A stretch of 64,000 nt of DNA from Acidobacteriota bacterium (GTDB lineage: Bacteria > Acidobacteriota > Terriglobia > Terriglobales > Acidobacteriaceae). The DNA lies in contig JAFDVR010000002.1 of assembly GCA_018268855.1 (NCBI GenBank), forward strand, positions 62,001-126,000, read 5' to 3'. The position numbers and the translations under genes are program-made. Below are positions 32,787 to 42,158 of this stretch, piece by piece; the first letter of the stretch is position 1; every line of letters starts with the position of its first letter. The notes beneath the pieces are model-generated. The model searched no databases. It worked only from the letters and a program-made list of their open reading frames with translations, and was not told the origin of the DNA.

Positions 32787-34115
32787 ATGAGCGCACCCAT
32801 CGCCACCATCTCCTCCATCGGCAAATACGAAGGCCAGAGCGTCACCCTGCGCGGCTGGCTCTACAACATGCGCGCCAGCGGCAAGCTGCTCTTTCCCATC
32901 TTCCGCGACGGCACCGGCACCATCCAGGGCATCGTCCCCAAGGCGCAGGTCGGCGATGAGATCTTCGAAACCATCAAATCGCTCTCGCAGGAATCGAGCG
33001 TCATCGTCACCGGCAAGGTACGAGCGGACAGCCGCGCGCCCTCCGGCTACGAACTCGACGTAGAGAACATCGAAGTCGTCCAGCGCGTGCCGACCGACGA
33101 GCCGTTCCCCATCTCACTCAAAGAGCACGGAACGGACTTCCTCATGCAGCACCGCCATCTCTGGATACGCACACCGCGCCAGTCCGCCATCCTCCGCGTC
33201 CGCGCCACCATCATGCGCGCCGCGCAGGAATACTTCGACACCAACGGCTTCACCCGCACCGATCCACCCATCCTCACGCCCAACGCCTGCGAAGGCACCA
33301 GCGAGTTATTTGAGATGGACTACTTCGACGACGAGAAGGCATACCTCACGCAGTCCGGCCAGCTCTACATCGAAAGCACCGCGCTCGCGCTCGGCAAGGT
33401 CTACTCCTTCGGCCCCACCTTCCGCGCCGAAAAGTCGAAAACGCGCCGCCACCTCACCGAGTTCTGGATGATCGAGCCCGAAGTCGCCTTCGCCGGTCTC
33501 GACGACATTATGGCGCTCGCCGAAAACTTCCTCACCCACATCGTCCACCGCGTGCTCGAATTTAATTCGCAGGATTTGAAGGTAATCGGCAAAGATGTTG
33601 CGAAATTGGAGGCAATTCAAACGCCCTTTCCGCGCATTTCCTACGACGAAGCCCACGCAATGCTCGAACAGGCCTACAAAGAAGGCAAGATCGAACACCC
33701 TCACACCTACGGAGACGACTTCGGCTCGCCCGACGAGACCTACATCTCCAACCAGTTCGACAGACCAGTTATGGTCCATCGCTATCCCGCAGCCGTAAAG
33801 GCCTTCTACATGGAACCCGATCCGCAAGACCCAACCAAAGCCTTGTGCCTCGACGTCCTCGCTCCCGAAGGTTACGGAGAGATCATCGGCGGCTCGCAAC
33901 GTGTCTCCAGCTACGACCTGCTAAAGTCCCGCATCGAGGCCCACAACCTTCCACTCGAAGCCTTCCAGTGGTACCTCGACCTGCGCAAATACGGCAGCGT
34001 CCCCCACGCTGGCTTCGGCATGGGCATCGAACGAGTCGTCGCCTGGGTCTGCGGATTAGAACACGTACGCGAAACAATCCCGTTCGCTAGAACGCTGAAT
34101 AGGATTTACCCGTGA
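32787..34115 (+). CDS. asnS: Asparaginyl-tRNA synthetase
   Basis: The enzyme charges tRNA-Asn with asparagine. The N-terminal OB-fold anticodon-binding domain ([15 protein letters not shown]) is followed by a class II catalytic core: motif 2 in [26 protein letters not shown] and motif 3 in [15 protein letters not shown], ending in the typical RIYP. Length (442) is normal. AsnRS rather than AspRS is chosen from the overall spacing and the motif 2 context. The next gene starts inside its stop codon (GTGA overlap), which is unusual for a housekeeping gene followed by an orphan. Confidence 0.93.
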   Translation: MSAPIATISSIGKYEGQSVTLRGWLYNMRASGKLLFPIFRDGTGTIQGIVPKAQVGDEIFETIKSLSQESSVIVTGKVRADSRAPSGYELDVENIEVVQRVPTDEPFPISLKEHGTDFLMQHRHLWIRTPRQSAILRVRATIMRAAQEYFDTNGFTRTDPPILTPNACEGTSELFEMDYFDDEKAYLTQSGQLYIESTALALGKVYSFGPTFRAEKSKTRRHLTEFWMIEPEVAFAGLDDIMALAENFLTHIVHRVLEFNSQDLKVIGKDVAKLEAIQTPFPRISYDEAHAMLEQAYKEGKIEHPHTYGDDFGSPDETYISNQFDRPVMVHRYPAAVKAFYMEPDPQDPTKALCLDVLAPEGYGEIIGGSQRVSSYDLLKSRIEAHNLPLEAFQWYLDLRKYGSVPHAGFGMGIERVVAWVCGLEHVRETIPFARTLNRIYP

Positions 34116-34879
34116 GGAAGAGGCTCAGGATATTAGCTGTAATGGTCGCCAGCTTCGCAGCGCCTTTATTTGCAGAGAATGGGGCCGCTGTTCTTTTGCC
34201 TGAGCGAGAAACGGTTGTTCATGTAGAGTTAGCATCCTCTTGCCCATCTGAAAAGCAAGCAGGTTGCACGGTAACATTCCGTACGGCAAAAGGTCTCTAT
34301 AGCATTCACTCCAAATGGGGAGTGGATATTTTGTCCAATTCTCGTCAGCAACAGTTGGAAACCGGACTTCCGATGGGCATCACAGGTCTCCAGAAGCATC
34401 CGTCTGGGCACTTCTTCATCGGCAGGTACAAAACTGGAGAACAAGCACGCGCTTTGCTCTTCTTCTTGGGACAGCCATTTGCAAGCTCGCCGGGCCATCT
34501 GTTGATAGTTGGCTTTTCGTCCGATGGAAAACCTTATGTCGTCTTCGACAAAGAAGAATATGAGCTTTACGCTTTCAGAACGGACAAGTCGAAAGCCAAG
34601 CTCATCGGCAAGGCAACCATGTCGGAAGCCGTCCTTGGCGATGCCGAAGATGAGCCGCAAATCGCGACCTACGATCCATATTCTGTGTTTTTGATAAATG
34701 CAAATGGTCGCGCCGAACTCTCACAGGAAGAATCCGAAACATATAACCGGCTCCACTATGTATGGGCTGGCCCGAAGTCGAGAGAGGACTATTACGTTCT
34801 ATTCAGGGCCGGGCGGCGCCCATTTGGACTACGGGCAAATCAGATCGATCATTACATGAAGACAAAAGTAAAAAGATGA
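34112..34879 (+). CDS. Secreted hypothetical protein, 255 aa
   Basis: It uses a GTG start overlapping the asnS TGA by four bases, so translation may be coupled. The first 21 residues form a signal peptide ([17 protein letters not shown]). Two cysteines near residues 44 and 52 ([10 protein letters not shown]) may pair. The C-terminal half contains many aromatic and charged residues with no motif I recognise. Codon use is less GC-rich than asnS, which suggests a gene of different origin that landed behind asnS. Confidence 0.6.
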   Translation: MRKRLRILAVMVASFAAPLFAENGAAVLLPERETVVHVELASSCPSEKQAGCTVTFRTAKGLYSIHSKWGVDILSNSRQQQLETGLPMGITGLQKHPSGHFFIGRYKTGEQARALLFFLGQPFASSPGHLLIVGFSSDGKPYVVFDKEEYELYAFRTDKSKAKLIGKATMSEAVLGDAEDEPQIATYDPYSVFLINANGRAELSQEESETYNRLHYVWAGPKSREDYYVLFRAGRRPFGLRANQIDHYMKTKVKR

Positions 34880-34950
34880 CCGAACCCAAACAAGCCCATC
34901 ATTTGGGGATAGCTCATCGGCATCATCCGGTGGATTTTTAGCTGGTTCCT

Positions 34951-34994
34951 GCAATACACATAAATTTGCTATTCTATACACACTCAGGTATTGC
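34951..34994 (+). promoter_or_regulatory. Promoter/operator region of second vapBC
   Basis: Perfect inverted arms GCAATAC (34951-34957) and GTATTGC (34988-34994) flank an AT-rich stretch holding TATACA near 34976, a possible -10 box. The right arm ends one base before the antitoxin ATG. Binding of antitoxin to both arms would cover the promoter. Confidence 0.45.
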
Positions 34995-34995
34995 G

Positions 34996-35214
34996 ATGCG
35001 AACTAATATCGATATTCCAGACAAGCTTCTTAGAGACGTAATGAAAGGCAACGCGTTTCCCTCAAAACGCGCTGCTGTAATCGCAGGCTTGGAAACTTTG
35101 GCGCGGTTAAGGTTGCAGGAAGGCATTCGCAAGCTGCGGGGGAAAATCGAATTCGATCCTGACTACGATTACAAAGCCATGCGGCAGGACCGCTTTCCTG
35201 ACTGGTCGAAGTGA
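34996..35214 (+). CDS. vapB: Type II antitoxin, VapB-like, 72 aa
   Basis: The protein starts MRTNIDIPDKLLRDVMKGN, a ribbon-helix-helix N-terminus, followed by SKRAAVIAGLETLARL and a basic/acidic tail (FDPDYDYKAMRQDRFPDWSK) that would wrap the toxin. The ATG at 34996 is chosen over one at 34966 because the domain begins there. Its stop overlaps the toxin GTG start (GTGA). Confidence 0.88.
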   Translation: MRTNIDIPDKLLRDVMKGNAFPSKRAAVIAGLETLARLRLQEGIRKLRGKIEFDPDYDYKAMRQDRFPDWSK

Positions 35215-35612
35215 TTCTCGTAGACACAAGCGTATGGATCGACTACTTCCGTGACGCAGAAACTCCTGAAGCGCAGTATCTCGAATTTCTGCTGGGCCGC
35301 AACGTTGTCGGACTGGTCGATCTGGTTCTCTGTGAGCTTTTGCGTGGAGTAAAGACGGATGCGCAAGCACGCTTTATGCTCTCCGAGCTAAAGCATGCGA
35401 TACCGCACCAAGTCAGCGGCACTGAACTCGCCATCAAGGCCGCAGAAAATTTTCGTACCCTGCGCGTGCATGGTTTCACCATCAGGTCTACGATCGACTG
35501 CCTGATCGCAACCTACTGCATTGAAAACGAGCACACATTGTTGCACCGTGATCGCGATTTCGATGCGTTCGAGAAACATCTCGGTCTAATGGTGGTTGGA
35601 CGTAAGCAGTAA
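35211..35612 (+). CDS. vapC: PIN-domain toxin VapC, 133 aa
   Basis: Conserved acids lie in ILVDTSVWIDYF (N-terminus), LVLCELLRG near residue 40, RSTIDCLIATYC near 95, and LLHRDRDFDAF near 113. This is a complete PIN ribonuclease. A GTG start overlaps the antitoxin stop. It converges on the DinB-like gene with 6 bases between stops. Confidence 0.92.
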   Translation: MILVDTSVWIDYFRDAETPEAQYLEFLLGRNVVGLVDLVLCELLRGVKTDAQARFMLSELKHAIPHQVSGTELAIKAAENFRTLRVHGFTIRSTIDCLIATYCIENEHTLLHRDRDFDAFEKHLGLMVVGRKQ

Positions 35613-35618
35613 CTGCGG

Positions 35619-36140
35619 TTACTTCTCGCTCGTCGGCGGAGCGATGTTCTTATTGCGCAGATAATCGCTCAGGATCGCGTACTGCTCCATGTCGTGCCCG
35701 ACGTTGCCCCAGAGCACGCTGATGAGCGAGCGAGAGCCCCGCGGATTGGTCACCTTCTCCGCAAGGTTTGCATCGGTCACGGATGCATACGCTTTGTCGC
35801 ACACGACGAACGAAGCCTTCAGCGCCGCAACCACTTCGTCCTTGCTTGCTGTCTCAGCAGGGACCTTCGGACGGTCTGCCGGAGCAAGCTTCAGCACGGA
35901 ACCGCACGAACCGATCTGCGCTTCGCTGATGTGGTTCACCACGCGCGCGAAGGTGCGCTGTTCCGCGTGCGGACGATAGCTGTACTGATCGGCAGGCATC
36001 TTTTCGGCGGCGGCAATCGCGTTCTTCTGTACGCGTTTGTATGAGGCTTGCACTTCGGCAGCAGGGCCTGAAGGAGCCTGGGCAGTGAGCGTGATGGACA
36101 CCACAACGGAAGCGGCTGCAACGGCATAGAGTTTGCGCAT
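35619..36140 (-). CDS. Exported DinB-family protein, 173 aa
   Basis: The ATG at 36138-36140 follows AGGAGA and begins a signal peptide (LYAVAAASVVVSITLTAQA). The DinB four-helix metal-binding fold is suggested by RTFARVVNHISEAQ and WGNVGHDMEQYAIL, each with a likely metal-ligand His. DinB-fold proteins include thiol transferases, but most acidobacterial secreted members are uncharacterised. It is a monocistronic gene on this strand. Confidence 0.8.
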   Translation of the reverse strand: MRKLYAVAAASVVVSITLTAQAPSGPAAEVQASYKRVQKNAIAAAEKMPADQYSYRPHAEQRTFARVVNHISEAQIGSCGSVLKLAPADRPKVPAETASKDEVVAALKASFVVCDKAYASVTDANLAEKVTNPRGSRSLISVLWGNVGHDMEQYAILSDYLRNKNIAPPTSEK

Positions 36141-36252
36141 GGCTTGAAATTCTCCTGGTGGATAGACGAAGCCAGAGTACGCTCGCCGCTGGTCTTCGCG
36201 CAATGAAATACGAGCTTTCGCACGATGAATATGAGCCTTCGAGCTATGAAGA

Positions 36253-37262
36253 TCAGATACGCGCCATCGGTTCCACCAGCGTGCCCAGCAGTTCGATCGC
36301 ATGCATCTGATCGGCGTGCTCAATTCCGCCGCCGCTCATGTGCACCCCGATGCGCGAGATACCGCCGAGCACGTTGTTATAGTGCTGCATCTTCGCCGCA
36401 ACCGTTGCAGGGGAGCCAATCAGAAACGCCGCCTCCGGCCCAAGCTGCTGCTCGAAGGCGCGCCGCGTAATCGGCCCCCATCCGCGCTCCTTGCCGATGC
36501 GCGTGAACACCTTCTCGTACGCAGGCCAATAAAGGTCCGTGGCCTGCTCGTCCGTGTCGACCAGAAACCCAAGCGCATGCACGGCAACATCCGCCTTCGC
36601 AGGTCATGTCCCGCAGCCTGCCACGCCTGCCGATACAGATCGACCAGTGGACGAAAGCGGTGCGGTTCGCCGCCGATGATTGCAACCGTCAACGGCAGCC
36701 CCAGCATGCCGGCGCGCACGAACGACTGCGGTGTTCCGCCCACACCTAACCGCACCGGCAGCCGCTCCTGCACAGGGCGAGGGAAGACACCTTGTCCGCT
36801 CAAGGATGGACGATGCTTGCCTTGCCAGGTGACGAATGTCTCTTCCCGCAGCTTTAGTAGAAGATCAAGCTTCTCCGCGAAAAGCTCGTCATAATGCTGC
36901 ATATCAAGGCCAAAGAGTGGATAACTCTCGATAAACGATCCTCTTCCCACCACAATCTCCGCGCGTCCATTGGAGAGCAGATCGAGCGTGGCGAAATCCT
37001 GAAAGACCCGCACCGGATCATCACTCGACAGCACCGTTACTGCGCTGGAGAGACGAATCTTCTCCGTCCGCGCAGCCGCAGCCGCCAGAAAAATGCTAGG
37101 CGAAGAAGCCAGGTACTCCTCGCGATGGTGCTCGCCGATACCAAAGGTATGAATGCCCACGCGATCGGCCAGCGCAACCTCCTCCAGCAGATGCGCCGCA
37201 CGCACCTGCGCGCTCTCGCCAAAGCTGCTCACCTGCACAAAACTGTCGATTCCAATTTGCAT
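36253..37262 (-). pseudogene. LLM-class flavin-dependent oxidoreductase, frameshifted
   Basis: The N-terminal 220 residues ([46 protein letters not shown]) and the C-terminal part ([36 protein letters not shown]) are in different frames and together match a complete luciferase-like monooxygenase. The break is at about 36602, where AAGHD is followed by an out-of-frame CTGCGAAG; adding one C there would restore D-P-A-K. The ATG at 37260-37262 has GGAG seven bases upstream. A real one-base deletion and a sequencing error are both possible. Confidence 0.8.
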
Positions 37263-37344
37263 GTCCAAACTCCTTCGATATCGAAGTATCTCGTATTGGA
37301 TGCAGCTTAAGTTGTCGAAGATTCGTAGCGTGGCGGACGCCTGG

Positions 37345-37402
37345 AAAAGCAGATCTCTCCACTACGGGCGCAAAGAAACGCGCCCTCCGGTCGAGATGAC
37401 GG
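37345..37402 (-). repeat. Dispersed 58-bp repeat, copy 1
   Basis: On the minus strand this reads CCGTCATCTCGACCGGAGGG, then a GC-rich centre with TTTGCGCCCGTAG, then GGAGAGATCTGCTTTT. It matches 51022-51078 with about six mismatches and one indel. It lies just upstream of ychF. Confidence 0.7.
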
Positions 37403-37437
37403 AATAGCGTGGGGAGCCATGAAAGAATAGGAGAGTT

Positions 37438-38532
37438 ATGCCTTTAAACTGTGGAATCGTCGGTCTGCCCAACGTGGGCAAGAGCACCATCTTCAACGCC
37501 CTCACCAGCGCTAAGGCGCAGGCAGCGAACTATCCCTTCTGCACCATCGATCCCAACACCGGCGTAGTGACTGTGCCGGATGAGCGGTTACAGAAGATCT
37601 CAGCGTTGATCAAGCCAAAGTCGCTCGTGCCGACGACGATGGAGTTCATCGACATCGCCGGCCTGGTGGAAGGTGCCAGCAAAGGCGAAGGCCTGGGCAA
37701 TCAGTTCCTCGGCCACATCCGCCAGACGGACGCCATCGCGCACGTCGTCCGCTGCTTCGAAGATCCTGAGGTGGTGCACGTTGCGGGCAAGGTCGACCCG
37801 CTGCACGACATCGACATCATCAATACGGAACTACTGCTGGCCGATTTGGATTCCGTCGATAAGCGCCTGCAAAAGGTGGAGCGTTCGGCAAAATCCGGCG
37901 ATGCGAAAGCCAAGGCAGAAGCCGAAGCGCTGCGCAAGCTGAAGACCACACTCGAAGCAGGCAAGCCTGCGCGCGTTGCCGATCTTACCGATGATGAGAA
38001 GGCCATCACGCGCGATATGTTTCTCATCACCGCCAAACCGCAACTTTATGTTGCGAATGTGGATGAAGCCGGCCTGACGAGCGGCAATCAGCACACCGCT
38101 GCTGTGGAACAGCGCGCGAAGGAAGAAGGTGCAGAGGTTGTTCGCATTTGCGGCGCGATGGAGAGCGAAATCGCTCTGCTGGAGCCGGAAGAGCGTGGCG
38201 AGTTTCTGAAAGACATGGGCCTTGAAGAGCCGGGTCTCAATCGCCTCATCCACTCCGCCTATCGCCTGCTCAACCTCATCACCTACTTCACCGCAGGCGT
38301 GCAGGAAGTGCGCGCATGGACGATCAAGCGCGGTACGAAGGCTCCCGGTGCGGCGGGTGTTATCCATACGGATTTTGAGAAAGGTTTCATCAAAGCCGAG
38401 TGCTATGCCAGCGACGATCTGTTCCGGCTCGGCAGCGAACAGGCTGTGAAAGAAGCTGGACTGCTGCGGCAGGAAGGCAAGGAGTACGTTGTGAAAGACG
38501 GCGATATTCTGTTCTTCAAGTTCAACGTCTGA
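37438..38532 (+). CDS. ychF: Redox-regulated ATPase YchF (Obg-like)
   Basis: YchF is a ribosome-associated P-loop ATPase of the Obg family. GLPNVGKST (9-17), the G3 motif DIAGLVEGASKGEGLG, and NVDE in place of the GTP-specific NKxD explain its ATP preference. A coiled-coil insert (about 125-200) and a C-terminal TGS domain (VRAWTIKRGTKAPGAAGVIH) complete the usual 364 residues. It starts a tight plus-strand run with lrgA and lrgB (3-base gap, then ATGA overlap). Confidence 0.96.
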   Translation: MPLNCGIVGLPNVGKSTIFNALTSAKAQAANYPFCTIDPNTGVVTVPDERLQKISALIKPKSLVPTTMEFIDIAGLVEGASKGEGLGNQFLGHIRQTDAIAHVVRCFEDPEVVHVAGKVDPLHDIDIINTELLLADLDSVDKRLQKVERSAKSGDAKAKAEAEALRKLKTTLEAGKPARVADLTDDEKAITRDMFLITAKPQLYVANVDEAGLTSGNQHTAAVEQRAKEEGAEVVRICGAMESEIALLEPEERGEFLKDMGLEEPGLNRLIHSAYRLLNLITYFTAGVQEVRAWTIKRGTKAPGAAGVIHTDFEKGFIKAECYASDDLFRLGSEQAVKEAGLLRQEGKEYVVKDGDILFFKFNV

Positions 38533-38535
38533 CGC

Positions 38536-38886
38536 ATGCCCATCCTGCAATCCTTCTTCGTGCTGCTGCTCTTTCAACTCGCCGGTGAGGCGATCAGCAG
38601 GGCAGCGCGCATCCCCATTCCCGGCCCTGTGCTGGGAATGGGGCTTTTAGCGGTGTTTTATATCGTCCGCAAAAAAGAACCAGGACAAGGCATGCAGAAG
38701 ACGGCCAACGGTCTGTTGAGTTGGCTCGGACTTCTCTTCGTTCCCGCGGGTACGGGCGTTGTAGCGAATATGGCGTTGTTGCGTGCCGCGTGGCTGCCGG
38801 TATCTGTGGCGCTCATCGTATCCACGCTGCTCACCATGGCGGTTACAGCATGGATCATGCAGCGCTTCAGCAGGAGAGCGGCATGA
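38536..38886 (+). CDS. lrgA: CidA/LrgA family holin-like protein
   Basis: This is a 116-residue protein with four membrane helices and the family motif IPIPGPVLGMGLLA near residue 27, then SWLGLLFVPAGTGV. LrgA/CidA proteins act with LrgB in control of cell lysis or in export of small carboxylates such as pyruvate. The start lies 3 bases after ychF; its TGA overlaps the lrgB ATG. Confidence 0.88.
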   Translation: MPILQSFFVLLLFQLAGEAISRAARIPIPGPVLGMGLLAVFYIVRKKEPGQGMQKTANGLLSWLGLLFVPAGTGVVANMALLRAAWLPVSVALIVSTLLTMAVTAWIMQRFSRRAA

Positions 38887-39596
38887 TGCATTCGCTCGCG
38901 ATCTCGCCGGGCTTGCTGCCGCTCTTCGCACTCACCTTCACGGTGGGGACGTATCTGCTGGGCGTGGAGATACAGAAGCGCCTGAGGCATCCGCTCGCCA
39001 ATCCGGTACTGATTGCGATTGTCCTTATCGGCACCACGCTGCACTTCACGCACATCAGTTATGCGGACTACTTCACCGGAGCGCAGTTCATCCACTTCCT
39101 GCTTGGCCCGGCGACGGTCGCGCTTGCGATCCCGCTGGTGCGTTCGCTCGAACATATGCGCCGCTCGCTCGTGCCGATGTTTGCGGCGCTTACGGCCGGT
39201 TCTGTGGCCGGCATCCTTAGTGGCTATCTCGTCGTCCGCGCACTTGGCGGCAATCAACTTATCGCGTTGTCGATGCTGCCGAAATCGCTCACTACGCCGA
39301 TTGCTATCGGAGTAGCAAACCGCATCGGCGGCGTGCCATCACTCACTGCGGTCTTCGCAATCGCGGGCGGAATCCTCGCCGCCATCTGCATCGATCCTGT
39401 CACGAAAGCACTGAAGCTGCATGACCCCGCAGCGCGCGGACTGGCCGCGGGAACCTCCGGCAGCGGTATCGGCGCTTCACAGGTGATTCCGCAACACACG
39501 TTGTCCGCCGCATTCGCCGGAGTGGCTATCGGTCTCAACGGCCTTATCACCGCTGTACTCGCGCCCATCCTTGTGGCATGGTTGCGGCGGTTCTAA
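38883..39596 (+). CDS. lrgB: LrgB family membrane protein
   Basis: It has 237 residues and about eight membrane helices. The signature PKSLTTPIAIGVANRIGG and the later GTSGSGIGASQVIP are typical of LrgB. The ATG at 38883 overlaps the lrgA stop as ATGA. It forms a two-component membrane pair with LrgA. Confidence 0.92.
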   Translation: MMHSLAISPGLLPLFALTFTVGTYLLGVEIQKRLRHPLANPVLIAIVLIGTTLHFTHISYADYFTGAQFIHFLLGPATVALAIPLVRSLEHMRRSLVPMFAALTAGSVAGILSGYLVVRALGGNQLIALSMLPKSLTTPIAIGVANRIGGVPSLTAVFAIAGGILAAICIDPVTKALKLHDPAARGLAAGTSGSGIGASQVIPQHTLSAAFAGVAIGLNGLITAVLAPILVAWLRRF

Positions 39597-39614
39597 AGCG
39601 GTTGCAATGAGACG

Positions 39615-41100
39615 TTAGTCTTCCACACATCCAGCAGTTTGCTGTGCTGTGCACCCAACCTCACCACGATATTCCGCTATCCTGGCCGCATCATAGGCAG
39701 GGTTCGGCGTCGGCATCAGCGCGCCCACACGCTTGCGCCACCGCACCAGCCTGGAATGCATATCGCGCACGCGTTCCGGAAAGACAGATGCAAAGTCATT
39801 CTGCTCACCCGGATCTTCACGCAGGTTGTAGAGTTCAAGGTGCCCATCCTCAAAGAACTCAAGCAGCTTCCAATCACCCTGCCGGATTGCCCCCGCAGGT
39901 GTCCCACCCTGCGGCGCATAGTGCGGATAATGCCAGCAGAGATATTCGCGATCGAGCGATCCACCACGAAACACCTGCGTCAGGTCCATGCCATCGGTTG
40001 GCGAAGGCATGGCCGCTGTGCCGGCCAGAGAAACAATCGTCGGCATAAAGTCCGGCCCATACACCGGCACATCGCTCACTGTTCCCGCCTTTGTAACGCC
40101 AGGCCAATACACGATCAGCGGTTCGAATGCCGCCTTCATACACATACCCTTTACCGGCGCGAAATGGACCGTTGTCCGCAACGCGATGCAGCACGTTGTT
40201 CTTGAACTTGCTCTCGTCAAAGCTCACGCCGCCGTTATCGGAAGTAAGCATGATGATGGTGTTGTCTGCCACGCCCAGCTCGGTGAGCTTCTTCCGCAGC
40301 CGCGCCACGCACCTGTCTACGCTCTCTACCACGGCCGCATACGTTGGGTCCGGCTCGTCCTTTCCACCATTCTTTTTCAGATACTTGTCCACACGAGGCT
40401 TGCGTTCCGCCAATGGCTCATGCACCGCGTATTCGGCAAGGTAGAGAAAGAACGGCCCCTTCGGTGCAGCGGCACTTAGAAACTCGTCTACTTTATTCGT
40501 CAGCACTTCAGTCAGATTGTCGTTCTCTGTATAGCCAGTAAGGTTGTGATAGTAGAAAGGGCCAAAGTATCCATGTGGTGGGGCAGGGTGCCCATGCTCA
40601 TCCCCAGCCACGTTATAGTCGAAACCGAAATCCTCGGGCCAATATCCCTTCGGGCCAAGGTGCCATTTTCCAATAGCGCCGGTTGTGTAACCCAGCTTCT
40701 TCAGCTCCGACGCAATGGTTGGCACGCCCTTCGGCAAGTGCAGCAGATACTCCGCCGGCAATAACTTCTTGTGCGGATTCACACCTTTATGGATCCACTC
40801 CGTCAGGTGCAGCCGCGCCGGAGTTTGTCCGGTCATAATCGCGGCCCGGCTCGGGGAACAGACAGGGGCGCCCGCATAGGCAGAAGTAAACTTCATCCCT
40901 TCGCGCGCAAGCTGGTCGATGTGCGGTGTCTCATGGAAGCTGCTGCCGTAGCAGGAAAAATCGCCCCATCCCAGGTCGTCGACCAGCAGAAAGACGATGT
41001 TAGGGCGCTTCTGTTTCTCCGCCGCAAAGGCGCTTACCCCACATAGTCCAGTTGCCGCGGCTGTGCCCGCCAGCATTCCTACAAAGTCACGCCTGTCCAT
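39615..41100 (-). pseudogene. Sulfatase (Tat-exported), frameshifted
   Basis: The Tat-type start MDRRDFVGMLAGTAAATG, the catalytic C81-SPSR, LVDDLGWGD and LTSDNGGVSF are intact in the first frame up to GKGYVYEGGIR. The continuation EPLIVYWPGVTKAG is in another frame from about 40125. The intact paralogue at 20273 reads GGIREPLIV without a break. Restoring the frame needs two extra bases (or loss of one) near the ATTCGAACCG sequence. Without the C-terminal domain the product would probably be inactive. A sequencing error is possible. Confidence 0.85.
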
Positions 41101-41142
41101 ACCCTGCCTCTCGTGCCGATCTTTGTGTTGTTGATTGTTACA

Positions 41143-41418
41143 TTAGCGGCGCCCGCGCTTTACGCCACTCTTTATGCTCCAGTACTGAAACTCCTCGGCA
41201 AACAGCTCCGCCTCCATATCTTCCATGCGCATCTGCAGACGCTCCCGTGCATCGCGCACACCGCGGTTGTAAATAGCCGGGCCGATCTCCTCAAGGATGA
41301 AGTTCAGCAGCAGCCCGGCAGGCAGGTCTCCAATTGGTTCCGGCAGATTTTCATCAAAATATCGCTGCAGAGAGGCAATGGCTTCGCCGCGTTTGAACGC
41401 ATCCAGTTCAATCTTCAT
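41143..41418 (-). CDS. DUF2164 family protein, 91 aa
   Basis: The sequence matches the DUF2164 pattern: AIASLQRYFDENLPEPIGDL, LLLNFILEEIGPAIYNRGV, then DARERLQMRMEDMEAELFAEEF. It is a small helical cytosolic protein of unknown function. It is divergent from the third toxin-antitoxin pair across 50 bases. Confidence 0.82.
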   Translation of the reverse strand: MKIELDAFKRGEAIASLQRYFDENLPEPIGDLPAGLLLNFILEEIGPAIYNRGVRDARERLQMRMEDMEAELFAEEFQYWSIKSGVKRGRR

Positions 41419-41446
41419 TTGGCATTTTCCTTTTGACTTTGGCCGT

Positions 41447-41468
41447 GCTATACAGCATGATATATAGC
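41447..41468 (+). promoter_or_regulatory. Operator-like dyad of third vapBC
   Basis: GCTATACA-GCATGA-TATATAGC is an imperfect inverted repeat (7 of 8 arm positions) ending immediately before the antitoxin ATG at 41469. TATACA or TATATA inside it may serve as the -10 box, so the antitoxin could repress by covering the promoter. Confidence 0.5.
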
Positions 41469-41726
41469 ATGGCTAAAATCACCACAGCACGGGTCTTTAT
41501 GAGCGGACGCAGCCAGCACGTCACCATCCCTGCTGCTTACCGTTTCAACACCAAGACCGTGGAGGTTCGTCCCGGGCCCAATCCCGGCGAGATTATCCTC
41601 TCTCCGGGTTCTTTGCCAAAACCTGACTGGGAAAAAATATGGGCGATGTTGGACGCGGCCAATTTTCCTGATGATTTTTTAGAAGATCGAGATATGCGTC
41701 TGCCCCAGGAGCGGGATTTGTTTTGA
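41469..41726 (+). CDS. vapB: Type II antitoxin, AbrB/MazE-like VapB, 85 aa
   Basis: The N-terminus TTARVFMSGRSQHVTIPAAYRF followed by VEVRPGPNPGEIILSP is the swapped-hairpin AbrB/MazE DNA-binding fold. The C-terminal tail (DDFLEDRDMRLPQERDLF) should bind the toxin. The start at 41469 is chosen because the fold begins there and the dyad abuts it. Its stop overlaps the toxin start (TTGA). Confidence 0.88.
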   Translation: MAKITTARVFMSGRSQHVTIPAAYRFNTKTVEVRPGPNPGEIILSPGSLPKPDWEKIWAMLDAANFPDDFLEDRDMRLPQERDLF

Positions 41727-42136
41727 TCTATCTTCTGGATACGAATACTGTCAGTTACTTGGTTAAGGGCCGCTCTCCAGCAGCACGAAGCCGCATGGAG
41801 CAGGTCCGGGATCATCATACGATCACAATCTCCTCCGTTACAGAAGCAGAAATTCAATATGGACTTGTGAAAAGGCCGAGCTTTGCCTTCACAGCAGCGA
41901 TTGAAGAATTTCTCACTACAGTGCAGATTCTCCCCTGGTCAAGCCAGGAGGCTGCTGCATATGCCACCCTCAGGTTAAAAATGGAACAAGTAGGCAAAGT
42001 ACTTGGAAGCATGGACATGCTGATCGCGGCCCACGCTTTGAGCAGAGATGCCGTTCTGGTCACGTCGGATAGAGCGCTCCACTCTGCGAACCACCTTATC
42101 TCCGTCGAGAACTGGGCCACCGACCTCCACAACTAG
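41723..42136 (+). CDS. vapC: PIN-domain toxin VapC, 137 aa
   Basis: Conserved PIN acids are in IYLLDTNTVSYL, SVTEAEIQYG near residue 40, GSMDMLIAAHAL near 97, and LVTSDRALHS near 112. It uses a TTG start coupled to the antitoxin stop. The gene is followed after 22 bases by ddl on the same strand. Confidence 0.92.
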   Translation: MIYLLDTNTVSYLVKGRSPAARSRMEQVRDHHTITISSVTEAEIQYGLVKRPSFAFTAAIEEFLTTVQILPWSSQEAAAYATLRLKMEQVGKVLGSMDMLIAAHALSRDAVLVTSDRALHSANHLISVENWATDLHN

Positions 42137-42158
42137 CTGAAGTATTCTTTGACTATCC

